Assembly (NCBI GenBank): GCA_019421315.1
Contig: JAHZFN010000293.1
Span: 1 to 6,013, forward strand
DNA length: 6,013 nt
Direction of reading: 5' to 3'
Origin: Peptococcaceae bacterium
GTDB taxonomy: Bacteria; Bacillota; Dehalobacteriia; UBA4068; UBA4997
Within the stretch, counting starts at the first letter, position 1; each line of letters opens with the position of its first letter. Position numbers and translations under genes: made by a program. The notes under the pieces are model-generated. The model was given only the letters and a program-made list of their open reading frames with translations, was not told the origin of the DNA and made no database searches. Shown piece by piece: positions 1 to 3,931 of the stretch.

Positions 1-139
1 AGTAATCTGCCAATACGCATTCGTCATTGTTATCTGAGAGCTTGGCGGATTGCATATAAATTTTGGCTCGCCGTAAAACCATGGCAAAGTCTGCTAATTC
101 GCTTTCTTTTGCGTTACTTTGGAGTTTGGCAGTTTTAAC
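1..139 (-). other. Coding-like frame running off the left edge, start unclear
   Basis: On the minus strand the frame from 139 down to 1 stays open for 46 codons after a TAA at 142-140. About two thirds of its codons begin with a purine, against about one third in the opposite open frame (+ 1-138), so the minus reading looks more like protein. The only ATG is at 82-80, giving 27 residues that begin MVLRRAKIYMQSAK and end at the window edge. No Shine-Dalgarno precedes it. The residues upstream of that ATG (KTAKLQSNAKESELADF) also look protein-like, so this may be a 5'-truncated remnant rather than an intact gene. The alternative is the tail of a plus-strand gene ending at TAA 136-138, which would be convergent with the next gene and share its terminator; its Arg/Trp-rich translation is less convincing. 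No family recognised. Confidence 0.35.
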
Positions 140-158
140 TTAATACAAAATAAAACAG

Positions 159-197
159 AAAAGCAGTAAAGTTTTTTTCAAAACCTTTACTGCTTTT
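159..197 (-). terminator. Intrinsic terminator after the duplicated membrane gene
   Basis: A perfect 13-bp stem (159-171 with 185-197) encloses a 13-base loop. It begins 20 bases past the stop codon of the minus-strand gene ending at 218. Read on the minus strand, the 3' arm ends in TTTT and is followed by a T-rich stretch (CTGTTTTATTTTG). The arms carry A and T runs at both ends, so it could also stop transcription arriving from the left on the plus strand. Confidence 0.75.
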
Positions 198-217
198 GAT
201 TATTTAATGATTATTTA

Positions 218-1060
218 CTAATCTTCATTGTAATAAACAGAGGTTAAACGGTGTTCTCCGATATTGGCATAATAAAACCTCTGCCCATATTTCCCGGGAA
301 TAAATTGTATCGAACCGTCAACGCCCTTTTTTTCAACGGAATAATTTGAAACAATCACTCGATACCCCGTTTCATCAAAATCTTTATCAAGCTCTTTGAT
401 GGCGTTTATTATCGGTGTCAAATCGCAGGGATATTCCTCCCACGGTATGTCCTCCGCCTCCGGCAGGGAATCGTAATCCAGATATATATCAGTTTCCAGA
501 AGTATGGGGTCAGGCTCAGGCGGCACCTCAGCTTCTTGCGGTTCAAACGGTGATATAATTGATATTATTTGGTTTCCTGCTATAATCACAAAAACAATGA
601 TTATGACTATTATGAAAAACCATTTTGCTTTCATAGTTGTATTATCCTCTTTCTCATAAGAAACATAAATTAATTTATGTTGGCGGATACCTGCACCATA
701 AAATCTTTGTTTGTCTTTAGAGGGAACAAACTGCACCCAACCGTCAATACCATTTTTTTCATAGGAATAATTGTCAACATCAATTTTATACCCCGTTTCA
801 TCAAAATCTTTATCAAGCTCTTTGATGGCGTTTATTATCGGTGTCAAATCGCAGGGATATTCCTCCCACGGTATGTCCTCCGCCTCCGGCAGGGAATCGT
901 AATCCAAATATATGTCAGTTTCCAGAACTATTTGCTCAGGCAGAGGCGGCAACTCAGCTTCTTGCGGTTCAAAAGGTGATACAATTGATATTATTAAGTA
1001 TCCTGCTATAATCACAAAGACAATGATTATGGCTGTTATGAAAAAATGCTTTTCTTTCAT
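218..1060 (-). CDS. Tandemly duplicated membrane-anchored hypothetical protein (two in-frame copies)
   Basis: I do not recognise the family. The 280-residue product is two copies of one unit, residues 1-142 and 143-280. Each copy starts MKxK, then has a hydrophobic span of about 22 residues (FFI...IIAG.xIISI), a Pro/Glu-rich linker (SPFEPQEAE.PP), and a small acidic domain of about 95 residues containing LETDIYLDYDSL, PWEEYPCDL and ELDKDFDETGY. There is no lipobox. The start is set at 1060, not at an ATG at 1102, because TTTCGGAGGA lies exactly 10 bases before it. Copy 2 also has a Met (634) with AGAGGA at the same 10-base spacing, so it may be translated separately as a 138-residue protein. 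DNA identity between copies is uneven (about 64%, then 100% over 119 bases, then about 86%). The gene has its own promoter and terminator. Probable role: a cell-envelope protein with the acidic domain outside; this is inferred only from the anchor. Confidence 0.8.
   Translation of the reverse strand: MKEKHFFITAIIIVFVIIAGYLIISIVSPFEPQEAELPPLPEQIVLETDIYLDYDSLPEAEDIPWEEYPCDLTPIINAIKELDKDFDETGYKIDVDNYSYEKNGIDGWVQFVPSKDKQRFYGAGIRQHKLIYVSYEKEDNTTMKAKWFFIIVIIIVFVIIAGNQIISIISPFEPQEAEVPPEPDPILLETDIYLDYDSLPEAEDIPWEEYPCDLTPIINAIKELDKDFDETGYRVIVSNYSVEKKGVDGSIQFIPGKYGQRFYYANIGEHRLTSVYYNED
362..480 (-). repeat. 119-bp perfect direct repeat, copy 2 of the duplicated gene
   Basis: Bases 362-480 are identical to 788-906, an offset of 426 bases or 142 codons. 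The segment encodes the stretch from about DYDSLPEAED to DETGY in the second protein unit. The identity stops abruptly at both ends, with about 64% identity on the left and 86% on the right. Confidence 0.95.
645..650 (-). promoter_or_regulatory. Internal ribosome binding site before copy 2
   Basis: The minus strand reads AGAGGA, then 10 bases, then ATG at 634. The first copy has GGAGGA (1071-1076), also 10 bases before its ATG at 1060. The internal site lies within the last codons of unit 1 (YEKEDNTT). The conserved spacing suggests it descends from the start signal of a once separate gene and may still work. Confidence 0.5.
788..906 (-). repeat. 119-bp perfect direct repeat, copy 1 of the duplicated gene
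   Basis: This is the partner of 362-480, with all 119 positions matching, including third codon positions. It encodes the same stretch in the first protein unit. Confidence 0.95.
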
Positions 1061-1190
1061 AGGGGTAGGCTCCTCCGAAATGCCATTAGTAAAAAGCATC
1101 ATATTCCAAAATCATAAATCAACATACACTATTGCAGCAAAGCAAACAGCAACTTTTAACGTTGCTATCAATCGCTTACTCTGTCCGCCC

Positions 1191-1199
1191 ATTATATCA
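1191..1199 (-). promoter_or_regulatory. Extended -10 promoter for the duplicated membrane gene
   Basis: The minus strand reads TGATATAAT, a perfect extended -10 (TGn then TATAAT). No good -35 is visible at 17 bases (TTCTTT there), as is usual for extended -10 promoters. Transcription would start near 1184 and leave a leader of about 124 bases. That leader holds a small hairpin (arms AGCAAC 1148-1153 and GTTGCT 1161-1166, 7-base loop). Confidence 0.5.
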
Positions 1200-1271
1200 C
1201 ACTTTTCACATAAAAGAAATACTATTTCACAAAAAAAACATTTTCTTCGATTGTTTTTACTTGCTTTTTGC

Positions 1272-1300
1272 TTGTTTTTCGTTTGTTTTCTGAATATAAT
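1272..1300 (+). promoter_or_regulatory. Possible rightward promoter facing the yjdF terminator
   Basis: TTGTTT (1272-1277), a 17-base spacer and a perfect TATAAT (1295-1300) lie on the plus strand. The region is T-rich, which raises the chance of a false match. Transcription from about 1307 would reach the bidirectional hairpin at 1330-1367 almost at once, so any product would be a transcript of about 70 bases. Confidence 0.25.
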
Positions 1301-1329
1301 CCCGCAGCCAACCGCAGCGGCACACGCAA

Positions 1330-1367
1330 AAAACACAGAGGACAATTTTTAATGTCCTCTGTGTTTT
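1330..1367 (-). terminator. Bidirectional intrinsic terminator overlapping the end of yjdF
   Basis: A perfect 15-bp stem (1330-1344 with 1353-1367) has an 8-base loop. On the minus strand the 3' arm runs into six T's before GCG. On the plus strand it is followed by GCTTTTTT. The first arm on the minus strand is coding: it contains the last codons of yjdF (Lys-His-Arg-Gly-His) and the TAA falls in the loop. Confidence 0.85.
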
Positions 1368-1765
1368 GCTTTTTTCTTTTCTTGGCGCAGTGCAAACTGC
1401 CTTGCTTTGGCGGCTTCCCGCTTTTCTTTGGCATTTTCTTTGCGCTCCGTTTTTTGTTGTTCCTGCCGCAGTTTAAGAGCCTGCTGCGCCTTGGTGCCGA
1501 CGCCCTTTGCCGACGAGATTTTTTTCGCTTCTCTCTGCATTCTTTTGGGGTTTTGGCGCTTTGTGTCGGGTATTTTGCAGTTCAAACCTTCGGAAAAAGC
1601 CAAACTGCCGCCCCGTTTCAAAATGAAATCCCAAATTTCGCCGCCTTTCGGTTCGGCGCCGAAAATCACCTTGCAGACCTCGTATTTGCTGCCTGTCCTT
1701 TCAAAAACGCCGACCCAAAAAGGTTCCTCAAAAAACACCGTCAAGACGCTCTCCACTGTTTTCAT
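1349..1765 (-). CDS. yjdF: YjdF family protein (DUF2992)
   Basis: At 138 residues this is the usual length for the family. The N-terminal part (1-65) is a small beta-rich domain with FFEEPFWVGVFER, GSKYEVCKVIFGAEPK and IWDFIL, typical of YjdF proteins. The C-terminal part (about 70-138) is a very basic, Lys/Gln/Arg-rich helical tail with KGVGTKAQQALKL, QEQQKTERKE and FALRQEKKKAKHRG, also characteristic of DUF2992. No membrane segment or signal peptide is visible, so it should be cytosolic. The family's biochemical function is not established; the tail suggests nucleic-acid binding, which is inference. The start at 1765 follows AAAGGAGG with an 8-base spacer. The gene stands alone, with its own regulatory leader upstream and a terminator fused to its last codons. 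In the family such genes are commonly controlled by the yjdF riboswitch, which senses azaaromatic compounds. Confidence 0.9.
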   Translation of the reverse strand: MKTVESVLTVFFEEPFWVGVFERTGSKYEVCKVIFGAEPKGGEIWDFILKRGGSLAFSEGLNCKIPDTKRQNPKRMQREAKKISSAKGVGTKAQQALKLRQEQQKTERKENAKEKREAAKARQFALRQEKKKAKHRGH

Positions 1766-1773
1766 GGCAGATT

Positions 1774-1880
1774 CCTCCTTTTGCTTGTTCTCGGCAAAGA
1801 ACGGACAACCAAAGGAGGCAGGTTACTGACAAATCTGCGATAAGCCGCAAATTCGCTCTCGGACTACCAACCGAGAAGTG
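1774..1880 (-). ncRNA. yjdF-type riboswitch leader with Shine-Dalgarno sequestering stem
   Basis: About 100 bases upstream of yjdF form a structured leader. Visible on the minus strand: (1) hairpin TCTCGG/CCGAGA (1871-1876 with 1857-1862, 8-base loop); (2) small hairpin TGCG-GCTTAT-CGCA; (3) anti-Shine-Dalgarno CCTCCTTT (1811-1818), exactly complementary to AAAGGAGG (1774-1781), the yjdF ribosome binding site. An inner stem GTTCT/AGAAC extends that hairpin. (4) The 5' element TTCTCGG (1871-1877) can instead pair with CCGAGAA at 1788-1794, just ahead of the binding site, so two pairings compete. This is the layout of a translational switch. The assignment as the yjdF riboswitch class, which senses azaaromatics, rests mainly on the gene downstream. 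I have not matched the published consensus base by base. Confidence 0.75.
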
Positions 1881-1918
1881 TTTTTATCATTGCTTTTTTA
1901 TGAGATTATTTAGTTTGT

Positions 1919-1943
1919 ATGCCGCACAGAAATTTTTCGGCAT
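1919..1943 (-). terminator. Weak hairpin after the TSCPD gene
   Basis: A 6-bp stem ATGCCG/CGGCAT (1919-1924 with 1938-1943) and a 13-base loop lie 18 bases past the stop of the TSCPD gene. There is no T run after it on the minus strand, so it would be a poor intrinsic terminator. Some read-through into the yjdF leader is possible, which matters because I found no convincing separate promoter for yjdF in 1881-1960. Confidence 0.3.
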
Positions 1944-1961
1944 TTGCAGACGAACATCAGC

Positions 1962-2207
1962 CTATTTATTGGCGTAATACTGCTCGATTGCCTTGGCAAT
2001 TTGGTCGGGGCAGGATGTGTTTTTCATGCCGCAGTGAATACCCGCCAATTTTTTGGCAACCTCTTTGGCGTTTTGTCCCAAAGCCAAAGCCGCAATGCCC
2101 TGTCGGTTGCCGTCGCAGCCGCCGTAAACTTCAATTCCTGTGATAATATCATCTTCAATCTGCAAATCCAAAACCTTGGCGCAAACGCCCTGCATAGAAT
2201 AATGCAT
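1962..2207 (-). CDS. Small four-cysteine TSCPD domain protein (TIGR03905-like)
   Basis: This 81-residue protein is nearly all one TSCPD domain. It keeps the family's four cysteines: C9 in GVC, C31 in GGCDGN, C59 in IHCG and C66 in the name-giving TSCPD motif (64-68). They are spaced as for a metal site, most likely zinc. The domain also occurs at the C-terminus of some ribonucleotide reductases; free-standing versions like this one have no proven role. No signal peptide or membrane span is visible, so it should be cytosolic. The start is placed at 2207 (MHYSMQGVC), because an ATG six codons upstream overlaps the Shine-Dalgarno itself: AAGGAGGT at 2215-2222 lies 8 bases before the chosen ATG. 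The gene has its own near-consensus promoter, immediately after the stop of the lipoprotein gene. Confidence 0.9.
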   Translation of the reverse strand: MHYSMQGVCAKVLDLQIEDDIITGIEVYGGCDGNRQGIAALALGQNAKEVAKKLAGIHCGMKNTSCPDQIAKAIEQYYANK

Positions 2208-2270
2208 ACCGATGACCTCCTTCATTCCTTATCTTTTTTAAGAGAAAATCTCTTTTTCTAAATCAATTCA

Positions 2271-2299
2271 ATTTTATCAAAAGATAAAGAAATTGTCAA
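2271..2299 (-). promoter_or_regulatory. Near-consensus promoter of the TSCPD gene
   Basis: On the minus strand TTGACA (2299-2294, perfect) is followed after 17 bases by TAAAAT (2276-2271) preceded by TGA, an extended -10. Transcription would begin near 2264, leaving a leader of about 57 bases. The leader contains a short AT-rich hairpin (AAGAGA/TCTCTT, 2240-2254). The -35 lies just 4 bases beyond the stop codon of the upstream lipoprotein gene, and no terminator separates them. Confidence 0.75.
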
Positions 2300-2302
2300 A
2301 AC

Positions 2303-3448
2303 CTACGGATGACATCTGCCGCAGGGAGAATAACCCTGGGCAACCGCCGTTTCCCGGCTGTTGAAATAAATTCTGTTTTGCTCCCGGGGCAGAGTGCCGC
2401 AGGTGGGGCGGTGGAATTTATGAGAATTGAGATTGCCGATGTAGCTTGCTTCGCCTGCCAACCCTTGATCCTCGCTGTGTTCCTCCGTTGCCGCAACACC
2501 CTCTGTGTTAAAGGTTATCTTTTCACCGTCGGACTTTATGATAATATTGCCCTGCAAATCCGTTCTGTATAACGTGGCGCCCAGGTCGTTAATGCGGCTC
2601 AAAACTTCCTCATGGGGGAAGCCGTATTCCGAACCGCTCCCCGCAGAAGAAATCACAACGGAGGTGGGATTAACAGCACGCAGCAATGTGTAGCCGTTGG
2701 TTTTGTCGTTATTACTGCCATGGTGCGCCGCCACAAAAACGTCGCTTTCCACATCATCGCCGAAAGCCGCCAGCATTTCGTCCGCCTCAATGCCCTCCAT
2801 ATCGCCGGGCAGCAAAAATGAGTTATTGCCGTATGTTATCCGCACAACCAAAGAGGAATTGTTTATATCGTCGTATTCCGTTTGAGCGGGCGCCAAAAAT
2901 TCAACCTCCGCCGAGCCCAAGCTGAATGTATCGCCAACCTGCGGCACAACCACATCTTGACTTTGTCTGTTCACAACATCCATTGCCCCTTGATACGTTG
3001 CAGTATCGTGCTTTTGGGGAGAAACATACGTTGTTTGGATATTATGCCCCTCCAAAGCCGCATAGCCGCCGATGTGGTCGCTGTGACCGTGGCTCAAAAC
3101 CACAGCGTCAATATCCGTAACTCCCAAATCGCTTAAATAAGCGGCAACCGTTGATGCGTCGTCCGTATCACCCACGTCAACCACCATAATCTTGCCGTCT
3201 GCCTGCACAACCTGGGCGGCAGCATCCCCAACCGACAAAACGGAAAGGGTAAAACCATCGCCTGTCGGCGCAGTCGGGTCGGCGGACTCATCTGCCGCAG
3301 CCGTTGAGTTTTCGCTGTACAAATCGTTTGTGTCCAAACCTGCCTGCGCCTGACCTGCCGTGTCATCACCGCAGCCCGCAGTCAACCCAAGAACCAAAAC
3401 CAAAAGCAACAACAAATACCGCAGTCTACCGTTAAATTTCATCTCCAT
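2303..3448 (-). CDS. Metallo-beta-lactamase-fold lipoprotein, ComEC-like, with C-terminal Ada-like zinc site domain
   Basis: This 381-residue exported protein begins with a basic start and hydrophobic signal (about 9-21) ending in GLTAGC, a lipobox with C26 as the lipidated cysteine. A low-complexity Ala/Thr/Asp linker (27-65) follows. Residues 66-305 form a metallo-beta-lactamase fold: VVDVGD, the metal motif SHGHSDHIGG (H120, H122, D124, H125), LLPGD (D216) and AAHHGS (H242, H243). These match the extracellular hydrolase domain of ComEC/Rec2 and free lipoproteins related to it. After a Glu-rich linker, 337-381 is a small domain with KFHRPTC, NSRETAV and PCGRC (C350, C376, C379), like the metal site of Ada. 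The substrate is unknown; nucleic acid or a phosphodiester is plausible from ComEC. The start at 3448 has AAGGA 11 bases upstream. An ATG at 3460 touches the same signal and is less likely, and 3442 is another option. Confidence 0.85.
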   Translation of the reverse strand: MEMKFNGRLRYLLLLLVLVLGLTAGCGDDTAGQAQAGLDTNDLYSENSTAAADESADPTAPTGDGFTLSVLSVGDAAAQVVQADGKIMVVDVGDTDDASTVAAYLSDLGVTDIDAVVLSHGHSDHIGGYAALEGHNIQTTYVSPQKHDTATYQGAMDVVNRQSQDVVVPQVGDTFSLGSAEVEFLAPAQTEYDDINNSSLVVRITYGNNSFLLPGDMEGIEADEMLAAFGDDVESDVFVAAHHGSNNDKTNGYTLLRAVNPTSVVISSAGSGSEYGFPHEEVLSRINDLGATLYRTDLQGNIIIKSDGEKITFNTEGVAATEEHSEDQGLAGEASYIGNLNSHKFHRPTCGTLPREQNRIYFNSRETAVAQGYSPCGRCHP

Positions 3449-3527
3449 TAAAATAACCATCCTTCTTTCTTAAAAGAATTTTTAATATATTTTCATTTTT
3501 AAGTCCGCACTATTTTAAATCCACATA

Positions 3528-3536
3528 ATTATAACA
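3528..3536 (-). promoter_or_regulatory. Extended -10 promoter of the lipoprotein gene
   Basis: The minus strand reads TGTTATAAT, a perfect extended -10. No recognisable -35 occurs at 16-18 bases. Transcription from about 3521 would give a leader of about 70 bases before the start at 3448. Confidence 0.5.
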
Positions 3537-3595
3537 ACCAACCCGAATTTGACTTGACTGTCGGGCTTTTGGTTCAGAAAATTTTTCGCAATTCC

Positions 3596-3622
3596 ATTTT
3601 TGCAATTTTCATCTGCAAAAAT
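3596..3622. repeat. Perfect 9-bp inverted repeat upstream of the lipoprotein promoter
   Basis: ATTTTTGCA (3596-3604) and TGCAAAAAT (3614-3622) are exact reverse complements around a 9-base spacer. A half-like copy, TTTTTCGCA, lies just to the left (3582-3590). The repeat sits about 60 bases upstream of the lipoprotein -10, so it could be a regulator site or a weak hairpin. Confidence 0.45.
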
Positions 3623-3931
3623 ATTACCGTTTTGCTAAATCATAGTAAATACTCCTTTTATATTTTTTTTAAGCCTAAAAAATGATTCCGATTATCGGTT
3701 CTGTTATTTTCTATATAACAAGCCTATCATACAGCCTGTCCCATAAAGCGTACAGTTGCAGCGGCACTTTTTTCAAACAAATACTTTTTTCCTTTACGGC
3801 AACGCGCACCAACCAACTGTTTAATTATGAAACGCAATAGAAAGAAGTTTCGGCGGCTTTGCCGCCAAAACCTGCATACCAATTCATTTTTCCCTGATTT
3901 TTAAATAAATTTTAACATTTACCCATCTTTC
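3623..3931. other. Intergenic stretch with short palindrome and start-less coding-like frames
   Basis: No supported gene is present. A short palindrome CCGATTATCGG occupies 3688-3698. Between about 3690 and 3880 the minus strand is open in more than one frame with protein-like text, for example residues RFIIKQLVGARC and KGKKYLFEKSAAATVRFMG before a TGA, but there is no ATG with a ribosome binding site. This could be a decayed gene end or an intergenic repeat family. The plus strand holds an ATG-started 52-codon frame (3682-3840) without a ribosome binding site. The manC terminator candidate lies at 3852-3866. Confidence 0.3.
3852..3866 (-). terminator. Candidate terminator of manC
   Basis: GGCGGC-TTT-GCCGCC is a GC-rich perfect 6-bp stem with a 3-base loop, about 65 bases past the manC stop. 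On the minus strand it is followed by GAAACTTCTTTC, which is T-rich but broken, so termination may be incomplete. Confidence 0.45.

Noticed and set aside
362..906. Tandem repeats at 362-480 and 788-906 as a CRISPR or mobile-element signature
   Set aside because: There are only two copies, they are in frame within one gene, and the rest of the unit is also homologous, so this is a coding duplication.
1061..1102. Fourteen extra N-terminal residues on the duplicated membrane protein (start at 1102)
   Set aside because: The GGAGGA at 1071-1076 is correctly placed for the ATG at 1060 and would lie inside the coding region of the longer form. The extra residues are absent from copy 2.
1268..1843. 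Long plus-strand open frames across yjdF
   Set aside because: They are the antisense of a clearly recognised DUF2992 gene and its leader, give low-complexity Phe/Leu-rich text, and lack ribosome binding sites.
3542..3565. CCCGA...TCGGG followed by CTTTT as a plus-strand terminator
   Set aside because: The stem is only 5 bp with a 14-base loop, and no plus-strand gene lies upstream to need it. It overlaps the upstream part of the lipoprotein promoter region instead.
3682..3840. Plus-strand 52-residue frame beginning MIPIIGSVIFYITS
   Set aside because: It has no ribosome binding site and no promoter at suitable spacing, its Ser/Phe/Thr-rich composition is unlike a gene product, and it is antisense to similarly open frames.
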